Assembly (NCBI GenBank): GCA_035911095.1
Contig: JAMHWF010000114.1
Span: 1-64,000 of the forward strand
Length of the DNA stretch: 64,000 nucleotides
Origin: JAMHWF01 sp035911095
GTDB lineage: Bacteria; Pseudomonadota; Gammaproteobacteria; Burkholderiales; Burkholderiaceae_C
Direction of reading: 5' to 3'
Shown in pieces: positions 36,931 through 48,680 of the stretch. The position numbers and the translations under genes are program-made. How positions within the stretch are numbered: the first letter of the stretch is position 1; each line of letters starts with the position of its first letter. The notes under the pieces are model-generated. The model saw nothing but the letters and a program-made list of their open reading frames with translations, was not told where the DNA came from and made no database searches.

Positions 36931-38379
36931 TTACTTGAGCGCCTGCTCGGCCTGCTTGATCGCCGCGAACTCCTCTTCGGGCGTGCCGGACACCAGGTGG
37001 TGCCGGCTGTAGAGCGCGAAGTACGCGATGAACAGCGCATAGATGACCACCGCCCCGATCACCACGCGAGGATCGACCAGGAAACCGGCCACGAGTGCCA
37101 CCGCCGCGAGCACCAGCGCGATCGACGAGGTGACGATGCCGCCCGGCGTGCGGTAGGGCCGCGGCATGTGCGGGCGGCGCACGCGCAGCGTGATGTGCGC
37201 GGCCATCATCAGCACATAAGACAGCGTGGCGCCGAACACCGCGACCAGGATCAGCAGGTCGCCCTGGCCGGTCAGCGACAGCGAGAAGCCGATGATCCCC
37301 GGCACGATCAGCGCCGCCACCGGCGCCTTGTTCTTGTTGGTCACCGACAGATTGCGCGGCAGGTAACCGGCGCGCGACAGGGCGAAGATCTGGCGCGAGT
37401 AGGCGTAGATGATCGAGAAGAAGCTCGCGATGAGACCTGCCAGGCCGACGAGGTTGACGAACTGGCTCATCCACGTCGGGCCGCTGTACACATGCTCCAG
37501 CGCCTCGACCAGCGGGTTGCCCGAGGCCATCAGCGTCTTCGCCCCGGCCGCGCCGGGGCCCACTAGCAGGATCAGCCCGGCGAAGGTCAGCAGCACCAGC
37601 ATCGCGCCGATCAGGCCGCGCGGCAGGTCGCGCTTCGGGTCCTTGGTTTCTTCGGCCGCCAGCGGCACGCCTTCGACCGCCAGGAAGAACCACATCGCGT
37701 ACGGCAACGCCGCCCAGATGCCGACATACCCCAGCGGCAGGAACTCGCTCGCGCCCGCCGCGGTGGACACCGGAATGTCGAACAGCCGGGCCGCATCGAA
37801 GTGCGGCGCCATCGAGAAGATGAACACGCCGAGCGCGATCGCGGCCACCGCGGTGATCCCGAACATCAGTTTCAGGGCCTCGCCGGCGCCAAGAATGTGG
37901 ATGCCGATGAAGATCACGTAGAAGGTGAGATAGACCTTCCAGCCGCCGATGCCGAACAGCGATTCGCAATAGGCACCGATGAAACAGGCGATCGCCGCCG
38001 GCGCGATCGCGTATTCGATCAGGATCGCGGTGCCGGTGAGAAACCCGCCCCAGGGCCCGAAAGCCGTGCGCGTGAAGCCGTAGCCGCCGCCGGCCGTCGG
38101 AATCATCGACGACAGCTCGGCGAGCGAGAAACACATGCACAGGTACATCGTCGCCATCATCAGCGTGGCGATCAGCATGCCGCCCCAGCCGCCCTGGGCG
38201 AGGCCGAAGTTCCAGCCGGCGTAATCGCCCGAGATCACGTACGCCACCCCGAGCCCGACCAGCAGCACCCAGCCGGCGGCGCCTTTCTTGAGCTCGCGGC
38301 TCGCGAAGTAATCCTGGTCGACGTGCTCGGTCTGCACGCCTGAGGCGTGGGAGCCTTGTTGAATGTCCTGCGTTGACAT
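36931..38379 (-). CDS. eat: Ethanolamine permease
   Basis: APC-superfamily transporter, 482 residues and twelve predicted helices. SGDYAGWNFGLAQGGWGGML and AELSSMIPTAGGGYGFTRTA are the characteristic N-terminal motifs; AVEGVPLAAEETKDPKRDLP the mid-protein loop. These match Eat permeases found with eutBC in pseudomonads and betaproteobacteria rather than EutH. GGAG eight bases before ATG 38379 supports the start. Head of the operon, divergent from the AraC-type regulator. Confidence 0.95.
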   Translation of the reverse strand: MSTQDIQQGSHASGVQTEHVDQDYFASRELKKGAAGWVLLVGLGVAYVISGDYAGWNFGLAQGGWGGMLIATLMMATMYLCMCFSLAELSSMIPTAGGGYGFTRTAFGPWGGFLTGTAILIEYAIAPAAIACFIGAYCESLFGIGGWKVYLTFYVIFIGIHILGAGEALKLMFGITAVAAIALGVFIFSMAPHFDAARLFDIPVSTAAGASEFLPLGYVGIWAALPYAMWFFLAVEGVPLAAEETKDPKRDLPRGLIGAMLVLLTFAGLILLVGPGAAGAKTLMASGNPLVEALEHVYSGPTWMSQFVNLVGLAGLIASFFSIIYAYSRQIFALSRAGYLPRNLSVTNKNKAPVAALIVPGIIGFSLSLTGQGDLLILVAVFGATLSYVLMMAAHITLRVRRPHMPRPYRTPGGIVTSSIALVLAAVALVAGFLVDPRVVIGAVVIYALFIAYFALYSRHHLVSGTPEEEFAAIKQAEQALK

Positions 38380-38707
38380 CTGGAATCTCCTTTTTCGAGT
38401 CCGGTCGAGCCCACCGAGACCGCACCGGCTGTTTCGCTGTGCATCTTCGGCCCGTGTTCCCCAGCCGGCTTGACCGGACACGGGGAACGGCTGTCGCCCA
38501 CGGTCAAGGTTTGCCCGAATGCTCCGGCTGCGCTGCCGGGTGTCCACTGAATCGACGCTGTCGGCATCAGCACCACCCTGGTCGACCGATGGCCGGACCT
38601 CCCCGCGCACCGACTTCGCTCCGGCGAGCTGGCCACACGGGTTGAAATCGCCGCGATTGCACGGTCCGTGCCCGGCAACCCAGCCAGCCCGCAAGGCCCT
38701 CTCACCG
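38380..38707. promoter_or_regulatory. Divergent control region of eat and the AraC-type regulator
   Basis: 328 bases without a gene. It includes a compact dyad GCACGG-T-CCGTGC (38659-38671) that ends 36 bases before the regulator's ATG, a plausible self-regulatory site. TTCCCC (38457 region) and GGGGAA (38482 region) form a second loose dyad. I found no cobalamin riboswitch features and no sigma-54 site. Confidence 0.45.
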
Positions 38708-39817
38708 ATGATCTCCCTTCAGGACGTGCTGCAGGCACAACCCGTCACGGCCCAGGCGGCCCCCGGGCCACGCCACAGCGGCGTGTTGGCGGCGGCGGCC
38801 AGCGGGCTGCCCGACTTCATCGTCAAGCAGGGCGCCGACCCGGACCGCGTGCTCGGCGTGGCCGGCGTCGACCCGGAAATGCTGAGCCGGCCCACGCTCA
38901 GCGTGGCCCTGCCGAATTACTGCCAGGCGCTCGAGGAGGCGGCCCGGCAATCGCATTGCGACAATTTCGGCCTCCTGTATGGGCAGCAGTTCAAACCCCA
39001 GGCGCTCGGGCTGCTCGGCTACATCGGGCTGTGTTCGAGCACGCTGCGGGAGGCGTTGGTCAATTTCTCGATCGCCTTTCCACTGCACCAGCGCAACAGC
39101 CTGATCCGCCTGGTCGACATGGGCGACTGCTACCGTTTCGATTACCAGGTCCGCCACGGCGCGGTGCTGATCCGGCGCCAGGATGCAGAACTGACGCTCG
39201 GCATGACGCTCAACCTGATCCGCCATGTGCTCGGCAACCACTGGGCGCCGCGGGCCGTGCATTTCGAGCATCCGCGCCCGGGCGAATGGCAGGAACACTG
39301 GCGCGCGTTCAACGCGCCCGTCTACTTCGACGAGCCGCTCAATTCGATGCTGATTCCCAAGCGCGACCTGGATTGCGCCATGCCCCAGCAGGACCCGCTG
39401 CTGCTGGCCGTGATGCAGGATTCGCTGCGCCGGATTTCCGCCGCCGAGCAGCATGCGCCCGACATCGTGCTGGACACGCGCACCCATATCCAGCAGCACC
39501 TGACCAGCGGGGCCTGCTCGCAGGACCGCATCGCCGAGCAGATGGGGCTGGGCCAGTGGACCCTGCAGCGCCGCCTGAAGGACCGCGGCGTCACCTTCTC
39601 GGAACTGGTGGATGCGGTGCGCCGCGAAATGGCGGCCCATTACCTGAACCAGCGGCACCTGGCGATCTCCGACCTGGCGCCGTTGCTGGGCTACTCGGAG
39701 CTCAGCGCCTTCACCCGCGCCTTCCGGCGCTGGTACGGCGTCAGCCCGCGGGGCTGGCGCTCCGGCACGCCTGCGGCAGCCGACCCGGCACCGCAGGGGC
39801 CGGCGCTGGACGACTGA
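38708..39817 (+). CDS. AraC-family regulator of the ethanolamine genes
   Basis: 369 residues. The N-terminal domain (GVLAAAASGLPDFIVKQGAD, LGLLGYIGLCSSTLREAL) is the arabinose-binding-like domain of the OruR/ArgR group. The C-terminal double helix-turn-helix has RIAEQMGLGQWTLQRRLKDR and SDLAPLLGYSELSAFTRAFR, RRWYGVSPRGWR. Position opposite eat-eutBC makes it the likely ethanolamine-responsive activator, as EatR is in Pseudomonas. ATG 38708 chosen because upstream codons in this frame do not resemble the family. Confidence 0.9.
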   Translation: MISLQDVLQAQPVTAQAAPGPRHSGVLAAAASGLPDFIVKQGADPDRVLGVAGVDPEMLSRPTLSVALPNYCQALEEAARQSHCDNFGLLYGQQFKPQALGLLGYIGLCSSTLREALVNFSIAFPLHQRNSLIRLVDMGDCYRFDYQVRHGAVLIRRQDAELTLGMTLNLIRHVLGNHWAPRAVHFEHPRPGEWQEHWRAFNAPVYFDEPLNSMLIPKRDLDCAMPQQDPLLLAVMQDSLRRISAAEQHAPDIVLDTRTHIQQHLTSGACSQDRIAEQMGLGQWTLQRRLKDRGVTFSELVDAVRREMAAHYLNQRHLAISDLAPLLGYSELSAFTRAFRRWYGVSPRGWRSGTPAAADPAPQGPALDD

Positions 39818-39905
39818 CCGGCCGGCGGCCTCGGCCGCGACGGCAGCGCCCCCCCTGCGGCCGGTGCTAAGGTCCCCGCCATCGCATCCCTTCCCGGAGA
39901 CCGGC

Positions 39906-40100
39906 ATGCGCCTGCTGTTGGCGATCCTTCTGCCCTTCTTTGTCTTCTTCACGATCGGCCGCCCGATCGCCGGCATCGTCTGCCTGATCCTGCAGATCAC
40001 GCTGATCGGCTGGCTGCCGGCCGCGATCTGGGCGGTCTACGCCCTGAGCCAGTACAAGACCGACCAGAAGATCGAGAAGGCGCTCGGCCAGCGGGGCTGA
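39906..40100 (+). CDS. Pmp3/YqaE-family small membrane protein
   Basis: 64 residues. Two hydrophobic helices (LLLAILLPFFVFFTIGRPIA and GIVCLILQITLIGWLPAAIW) joined by a short turn, then YALSQYKTDQKIEKAL. The closing LIGWLPAAIWAVYAL is the Pmp3/UPF0057 hallmark. Such proteins are small, often stress-induced membrane proteins. ATG 39906 is preceded by GGAGA at 39896-39900. Confidence 0.88.
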   Translation: MRLLLAILLPFFVFFTIGRPIAGIVCLILQITLIGWLPAAIWAVYALSQYKTDQKIEKALGQRG

Positions 40101-40137
40101 CGCGGGCCGCTGCGCGGCAGCCGGTGACCCGGCGTGC

Positions 40138-40614
40138 TCAGCGCAGGATGTCGACCGTCACCACGTTGCTGCTGCCGTCCTGCCCCGCGTCGTCCTCGGC
40201 GACGACGTACCAGCTGACCTCGCCGCCCGGGTCGTCGGGCACGGTGACGAGCCACTCGAGCGGCGGGCCGTAGACCCGGTCGAGCCGCACCGTGCCCTGG
40301 TAGTCGACCTGGTAGAGCGAGACGCGCCAGACGCCGTAGTCGTCGCTGGCGCGGGCCTGCAGCGTGATGCGCTGGCCGGAATCGGCCACGGTGGTGCTGG
40401 CATCCAGCGTCGCGGACGGCGGGTCGTCGTCGTAGCAGCAGCCGATGCCGATCGAGACGCCGCCGCCGCCGCAGCCGGAAAGCAGCGCGAGCGCACCGGC
40501 CAGGCCGAGGACGGCGAAGCGCCCCGCGCCGCGGCGCGCGGCCACCGCCGGCGCAGGGCACGCCGCCCTGGCGGCGCGGGCGCCCGGCGGCAGCGCGGGA
40601 GTCGTCGTGGTCAT
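40138..40614 (-). CDS. Putative lipoprotein with an Ig-like fold
   Basis: 158 residues from ATG 40614 (an ATG three codons earlier, 40623, is also possible). A long Ala/Arg-rich n-region leads to LAGALALLSGCGGGG, a lipobox. After the Cys, a run of Gly and the acidic CCYDDDPP precede one domain: ATLDASTTVADSGQRITLQA, RASDDYGVWRVSLYQVD, and the C-terminal SWYVVAEDDAGQDGSS, a pattern of bacterial Ig-like/fibronectin-like domains that end on a strand. No family name can be given. Confidence 0.7.
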   Translation of the reverse strand: MTTTTPALPPGARAARAACPAPAVAARRGAGRFAVLGLAGALALLSGCGGGGVSIGIGCCYDDDPPSATLDASTTVADSGQRITLQARASDDYGVWRVSLYQVDYQGTVRLDRVYGPPLEWLVTVPDDPGGEVSWYVVAEDDAGQDGSSNVVTVDILR

Positions 40615-40680
40615 GCGGGCCATCCTACGGCGCCCCCCTGCGCCTCGCGCTCGGGATCGACGCGAGGCGCCCCGGCGGCC

Positions 40681-40705
40681 GCGGCGCGGCGCGGCGCGGC
40701 GCGGC
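40681..40705. repeat. Five tandem GCGGC units
   Basis: A pure 5-bp tandem repeat (GCGGC x5) in the gap between the lipoprotein and VWA genes, probably a slippage-prone simple repeat. No function is evident. Confidence 0.6.
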
Positions 40706-40737
40706 GCCGGTATTCACCCTGCCGGGCCGGCCGCCGC

Positions 40738-42573
40738 TCAAGCCGGTCGCCGCGCCAGTTCCTCGCGCACCAGCCGCACGATCAGCTTGTCGAGCGACTC
40801 GACCGAGTAGTTCTCGACCTCGTGCGTCGTCTGACGCCCCGGCCCGCTCGACGGGTCGCGCGCGTCGGCATAGGTCAGGAAGACGAAGCGCCCGCCGGTG
40901 AACTGCGCCGCCTGGCGGAAGACGACCTCGCCCAGCGGGTCGAGCCCGCTCGCGCCGACGGCAAGCAGCTTGACGCCGCGGGCGGTGGCCGCCTGCAGGT
41001 CGAAGTCGTAGGACGGCAGACCGCGCGGCTGGCCGGGCTCCAGGTGCGGCGGCGCGTCGGCCACCAGCACGACGAGACGGGTCGCGCCGTCGCCGCGCCA
41101 CGAGAGGCCATGCACCGCGGTGTGCAGCGCCTCGTGCAGCGCCTCGGGGTAGTCGCCGCCGCCCTGGGCGCGCAGCGCAGCGAGCGAGCGCTGGAAAGCA
41201 CCGAGGTCGTCGGTGAAGTCCTGCGAGCGCACGAAGAACTCGTCGCCACGGTCGCGGTAGGCGACCAGGCCGAAGCAGATGTCGGGCTGGCTCGGCAGCT
41301 GGGCGATCTGCGCGGCCATCGCGCGCATCGAGGCGGCGAGCTTGCCGATCTCGTCGGCCATCGAGCCGGTAGCGTCGACCAGGAAGACGAGGTCGAGCCG
41401 CGTCGGCTCGACCGGCGCGCGCCCGTCGAGGCGGATCTGCAGGTCGTCGCGCTGGCCGCGCTGCAGCAGCGCGCGGCCGTGCAAGGCGCCGCGGCCCGAG
41501 CCCTTGCGCACCGCCACCTCGAGCACCGGCGCGCCGCTGCTGCCGTCCGCGGTCGGCGAGGCCCAGGTCAACGAGGGCGAGGGCGCGGGCCAGGCGGCCG
41601 GATGCCAGCCGCCGAAGGCTTCGGGCGACGCGGCCACGCGCGGGTGCAGCCAGGCCTGGCCGCCGGCGTCGGTGCGCAGCCAGATCGGCAGCGGCTGGCC
41701 GCCGACGGAGACGCGCACGTCCGCGTCCGGCACCGGCCGGCCGACGGCGTCGTGGACCACCACGCGATAGCGCTCGCTGACATCCATCGGGCGCGCGGGC
41801 AGGCCGGCATGGCGCGCGCGGAAGTCGAGGTAGCGGCCGAAGTCGGCGTTGTCGTCGACGACGCCGGCCGTCACCGGCTCGTTCGCCGGCCGCTGCGCGG
41901 GGGCGGGCGCCCGTTCGCGCAGACTGCGCGACGCCTGCGGCACCGCAACGGGGGCCTCGGCGGCAGCGTGGCCCGCGGCGTCGGCCGCGGCCGGCGCGCC
42001 ACGCGCGCTGGAGGCTTCCGCCTCGGCCTTCCCGCGCGCGGCGGGTGCGGCCGCGCCGACCCCGGGCGGGGGCGCGGCCGACAGCGCTTCCGCCGGCGCC
42101 TCCGCGGAAGGCACGGCGCCGTCATCGTCACGGCCATAGGTGCGCGGCTCGCGCGGTGCGCGCCGCGAGCCGGCCGGCCCCTCCAGTTCGACCAGCTTCG
42201 GCAGCCGGTGGCAGTCGCGCGCCGAGGGTGCGGGCGGCGGGCCGTCCTGCGGGCCGGCCCAGCGCAGGCCGGACCAGGCCGGCGGCTGCCAGGGCGCCAT
42301 CGGCGGCGCCTGCCGGCCCGGGCCGCGCTCGGACCCGGGCGACGGCCATTCGTGCGCGCCGGCCGCGCCGACGCCAGCCCAGCCCGCCGCCGCCAGCGCG
42401 ACCAAGAGCGCGCCCTGCCGCAGCCCATGCCGCCGCGGCCGGCGTGCCGGGCCGGGCGAGGTGCGGGCGGCGGTGCCGCGAGGCGCATGGGCGCCTGGCG
42501 TCGCGCCCACGGGCTGGGCGGCGGTAACGGGGGCAGCGGGTGCGGGCGAAAGGTTCGAGGCGGTGCGGCGCAT
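40738..42573 (-). CDS. Exported protein with von Willebrand factor A domain
   Basis: 611 residues. A basic 48-residue leader precedes one membrane or signal helix (GALLVALAAAGWAGVGAAGA, about 53-72). A Pro/Ala-rich region, an Ig-like segment (YRVVVHDAVGRPVPDADVRV), and a C-terminal VWA domain follow, with MIDAS motif LVFLVDATGSMADEIG (Asp400, Thr402, Ser404) and AYRDRGDE. VWA domains of this type bind metal and partner proteins. The final residues include HEVENYSVESLDKLIVRLVR. It faces away from an ECF sigma factor 343 bases off. An alternative GTG start would shorten the leader. Confidence 0.82.
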   Translation of the reverse strand: MRRTASNLSPAPAAPVTAAQPVGATPGAHAPRGTAARTSPGPARRPRRHGLRQGALLVALAAAGWAGVGAAGAHEWPSPGSERGPGRQAPPMAPWQPPAWSGLRWAGPQDGPPPAPSARDCHRLPKLVELEGPAGSRRAPREPRTYGRDDDGAVPSAEAPAEALSAAPPPGVGAAAPAARGKAEAEASSARGAPAAADAAGHAAAEAPVAVPQASRSLRERAPAPAQRPANEPVTAGVVDDNADFGRYLDFRARHAGLPARPMDVSERYRVVVHDAVGRPVPDADVRVSVGGQPLPIWLRTDAGGQAWLHPRVAASPEAFGGWHPAAWPAPSPSLTWASPTADGSSGAPVLEVAVRKGSGRGALHGRALLQRGQRDDLQIRLDGRAPVEPTRLDLVFLVDATGSMADEIGKLAASMRAMAAQIAQLPSQPDICFGLVAYRDRGDEFFVRSQDFTDDLGAFQRSLAALRAQGGGDYPEALHEALHTAVHGLSWRGDGATRLVVLVADAPPHLEPGQPRGLPSYDFDLQAATARGVKLLAVGASGLDPLGEVVFRQAAQFTGGRFVFLTYADARDPSSGPGRQTTHEVENYSVESLDKLIVRLVREELARRPA

Positions 42574-42916
42574 GGTGTGAGGTCCGTCGGCGGGCTGGCG
42601 GCCGGGCCCGAATGGCCCGACCTGATGGCTGATACGGCGGTCGGGGCGCAGCGGGGTTAAAGCTCTTGCGAGCCGGGTTCGCGGACCGCCGGACGGCGCC
42701 GCTGCGCCACTGCCACAGGGCTGCCTTGCCGTGCTGGCGTGCTGAGCCCTGCCATTCGGCTGGACCGGCCCGTCCGTCCGGCCCCGGAGCGCGCGACGGT
42801 CTTGACCCCGCCGGCCGTCCTCGCGCGTATCAACCAGGAAGCCCCCGGCCGATGGCAGACTCCTCGCCCCGTCGCCCGCCGGTCGCACCGCACGCCAGCA
42901 CCCCGCGCTCGCCCCG
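42574..42916. promoter_or_regulatory. Divergent gap between the VWA and ECF sigma genes
   Basis: 343 bases. I can support no gene here. It must hold the promoters of both genes; an ECF-type promoter (AAC near -35) was not convincingly identified. The sequence is GC-rich apart from a GTTAAAGC patch at 42656-42663 that could belong to the VWA promoter. Confidence 0.4.
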
Positions 42917-43606
42917 ATGCCCGACGACCCCGCCACCCTCGCCGCCGAGGCGCCTACGACCGCAGCCGAGCTCGACGACCGGGCGATGCGCGCCTGGGCC
43001 GCGGGCGACGCCGGCGCCTTCGAGCAGCTCTACGCGCGCCACCACCAGGGTCTCTACCGCTTCCTGCGCCGCCTGCTCGGCCAGGCCGGCGCGGGCCAGC
43101 TCGACGAGGTGTTCCAGGACAGCTGGCTGCGCGTGATCCAGGCGCGCGGGCAGTGGGCGCCGCAGGGCGCGAGCTTTCGCACCTGGCTCTACACGATCGC
43201 CCACCACCGTGCGATCGACGCGCTGCGGCGCAGCGGCCGCGAGGTGTCGGTCGACGCCTTCGAGGCGGGCGCCGGAGACGAGGCGGCCGGCGAGCCCTGG
43301 GTGCCTGCGGGCGTGCCCTGGTCCGGCTGGCCCGCGGCCGTGCACGGCGGCGAGGCCGCTTCCGGCACCGAGGACAGCGCCTTCTGGCGCGCCGCCGGGC
43401 GCCGCCTGCTCGACTGCCTCGAGACACTGCCCGCCGCCCAGCGGGCGGTGTTCCTGCTGCACCACGAGGACGGGCTGACGCTCGACGAGCTGGCGCGCAG
43501 CCTCGAACTGGGCTTCGAGACGGCGAAGAGCCGCCTGCGCTACGCGATGGCCAAGCTGCGCGGCTGCATGGGCGCCTACCTGCCGGCGCAGGAGCTGCCG
43601 CGATGA
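42917..43606 (+). CDS. ECF-type RNA polymerase sigma factor
   Basis: 229 residues. Region 2: FEQLYARHHQGLYRFLRRLL, VFQDSWLRVIQARGQW, FRTWLYTIAHHRAIDALRR. Region 4: LDCLETLPAAQRAVFLLHHE, DGLTLDELARSLELGFETAK, SRLRYAMAKLRG. The 45-residue Gly/Ala/Pro insert between the two regions is longer than usual. Presumably controlled by the protein at 43683-45149. Divergent from the VWA gene. Confidence 0.93.
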   Translation: MPDDPATLAAEAPTTAAELDDRAMRAWAAGDAGAFEQLYARHHQGLYRFLRRLLGQAGAGQLDEVFQDSWLRVIQARGQWAPQGASFRTWLYTIAHHRAIDALRRSGREVSVDAFEAGAGDEAAGEPWVPAGVPWSGWPAAVHGGEAASGTEDSAFWRAAGRRLLDCLETLPAAQRAVFLLHHEDGLTLDELARSLELGFETAKSRLRYAMAKLRGCMGAYLPAQELPR

Positions 43607-43686
43607 GCGCCTTCGCGCGGCCGTCCGAAAGCGAGGCCCGTCGCCCGCGGCGGGCGGGCCCGCGCGGCGGAAGGGGGCGGCGATGA
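43603..43686 (+). CDS. 27-codon coupling ORF between sigma and anti-sigma
   Basis: The ATG overlaps the sigma stop (ATGA, 43603-43606) and the TGA (43684-43686) overlaps the start of the next gene (ATG 43683). Translation gives MSAFARPSESEARRPRRAGP and seven more residues, mostly Arg/Gly. It may serve only to carry ribosomes across the 76-base gap. Composition is biased and a chance frame is possible. Confidence 0.3.
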   Translation: MSAFARPSESEARRPRRAGPRGGRGRR

Positions 43687-45149
43687 GCGACACCACCCGC
43701 CGCGATTCACACGATGCGCACGACGAGCCGCTCGACGCCCACCTCCGAGCCGCGCTGCGCCACGCGCCGGACCGCGACGCCGCGCCGCCGCCGGCGCTCA
43801 GCGCACGCCTGATCGCCGCGGCACGCGCGGCGGCCGCGCCCCCTCGGGCGGACACCGCGGCGGCGACGCCGCCGCTCGGCGCCGGCGCAACGGCGGCCTC
43901 GCGAGAAGCCCCCGGCCCGACCCCGTCGCAGGCGACCGGACCGGCATCGCGGCGCGCCCGCCCCGATGCCGGGGTCGCTGCACATGCCGGCGCCGGCGGC
44001 TGGCGCGTCCGGCTCGCGCGCCTCGTCGCGACCTGGCAGCGGCCGGGCGCCCAGGCGGCCTTCGCGAGCCTCGCACTGGCCGGCGTGATTGGCTGGGTCT
44101 GGCGCGACGGGCCTCCGCCGGACGAAGCCGCGATGCCGCCGCGGGCTGCGGCCCCGGCCGCCGCGTCGCCCGCATCGCCACCGCCCACGCAGCCGGCTGC
44201 GCCGTCGGCGGCTCCTGCGGAGGCGAGCCCGGCCCCGACCCCGGCAGAGCGCCGCGCCGCACCCGAAGCCAGGGCGCCCGCCCGCCCGGACGCCGGCCCG
44301 GCCAGGCCGGCCCCAGGGGCCCCGGCACCGGAGCGCGCCGCGCCCACAGCCAAGGCAACGGCGCCGGGCCCCGACCGCGCGCCAGCGCTCGGCAGGCGGC
44401 CTGCGGCCGAGGCGTCGGACGGCTCGCCAGCAAGCGACGCTGCAGACGCCTACAACGCCGCCGACCCGCAAGGCCTGGAGGGCCGCGCAGCCATCGCCGG
44501 CGGGTCGCAGGTCGCGCCCGACACCGCCCCGCCACAGGCAGAAGCGGCCCCCGCGCCGCCCCGACCCGAGGCAATGTCGGCGCCGCGCCGCGCCGCCGCG
44601 CCGCAGGCGCCCGATCCACTTGCGGCGCCTGCGCGGCGCCTGGCCACCGCCCGGCCGGACGCCACCACCCCTGGGGCCGTCGCCCGGGCGCCCGCGCCGG
44701 CCGCCACCGCACGGGTGCCGGCGACCGGCGCCGAGCAGGAAGCGGCGGCCCGCATGCGAGACGGCCTGACGTCCCGGCGCGAGTCGACGACCGGCGCGGC
44801 AGCCGACCGCAACGCCAGCACGGGGCGCTGGGCTGCGTGGCTGCGCGAGGCCCGGCGGGCCGCGGCCGGGCGCTGGTCCGGCCCTGCGGCGGGGCCCTTG
44901 CCCGCCGGCACGCGCGAACTGCGCGACGCGGAAGGCGCGCTGCTCGGCCGCCTCGGCTTCGAGGGCGGCGCCGACACGCTGGTCTGGCAGGCGGCAGGGG
45001 AGCCCGCAGCCGTCTGGCGCGCGACGCTGGCGCCCCAGACGGCGGCGCGCCTGCGCGCGGCTTGGCCCGAAGCCGCGTTGGACGAGGGCGCGCCGGCACC
45101 GGCGCGAGACGCCTCGCCGCCGACGCCGCCCGAACCAGGCGGGCGCTGA
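43683..45149 (+). CDS. Probable membrane-bound anti-sigma factor
   Basis: 488 residues. The N-terminal 45 residues (LDAHLRAALRHAPDRDAAPP, PALSARLIAAARAAA) resemble the sigma-binding part of anti-sigma proteins paired with ECF genes. One membrane helix is near 123-141 (AAFASLALAGVIGWVW). More than 250 residues of Pro/Ala/Arg-rich low-complexity sequence follow. A short conserved C-terminal domain (about 415-470, GTRELRDAEGALLGRLGFEG, TLVWQAAGEPAAVWRATLAP) would be periplasmic. GGAAGGGGG precedes the ATG. Role is inferred from position and the first 45 residues. Confidence 0.7.
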   Translation: MSDTTRRDSHDAHDEPLDAHLRAALRHAPDRDAAPPPALSARLIAAARAAAAPPRADTAAATPPLGAGATAASREAPGPTPSQATGPASRRARPDAGVAAHAGAGGWRVRLARLVATWQRPGAQAAFASLALAGVIGWVWRDGPPPDEAAMPPRAAAPAAASPASPPPTQPAAPSAAPAEASPAPTPAERRAAPEARAPARPDAGPARPAPGAPAPERAAPTAKATAPGPDRAPALGRRPAAEASDGSPASDAADAYNAADPQGLEGRAAIAGGSQVAPDTAPPQAEAAPAPPRPEAMSAPRRAAAPQAPDPLAAPARRLATARPDATTPGAVARAPAPAATARVPATGAEQEAAARMRDGLTSRRESTTGAAADRNASTGRWAAWLREARRAAAGRWSGPAAGPLPAGTRELRDAEGALLGRLGFEGGADTLVWQAAGEPAAVWRATLAPQTAARLRAAWPEAALDEGAPAPARDASPPTPPEPGGR

Positions 45150-45330
45150 GGCCGCCACAGACACCGCGACCGCCGGCGGCCCGCGCAGGCTTTGTGCGCG
45201 GGCGGGCTTGATCGACCTCGGCACACCCGGTGGGCGCCACGGCCCCGGGGCACGGTGGCGGCCGGCTTCGCCCTTGGCGCCCCCACATAATGCTCGGTTG
45301 CACGTTTGCCGCCGCGCGCACGACGCCGAC

Positions 45331-48588
<3,258 letters not shown>

Positions 48589-48680
48589 GGGGGATCGCCG
48601 GCGCCGCCGCCGCGCGACGGCCGGCGCGGCCGAGAATGCGGCCGACCCAGCCCGCGCCGGCGCAGACCGGCCCCCACGCC

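Noticed and set aside
38380..38707. Cobalamin riboswitch or sigma-54 promoter upstream of the ethanolamine genes
   Set aside because: No B12-box-like conserved core or TGGCAC-N5-TTGC match could be found by eye on either strand.
45150..45330. SOS (LexA) box before uvrA
   Set aside because: No CTGT-N8-ACAG-type dyad was found; only a -10-like CATAAT.
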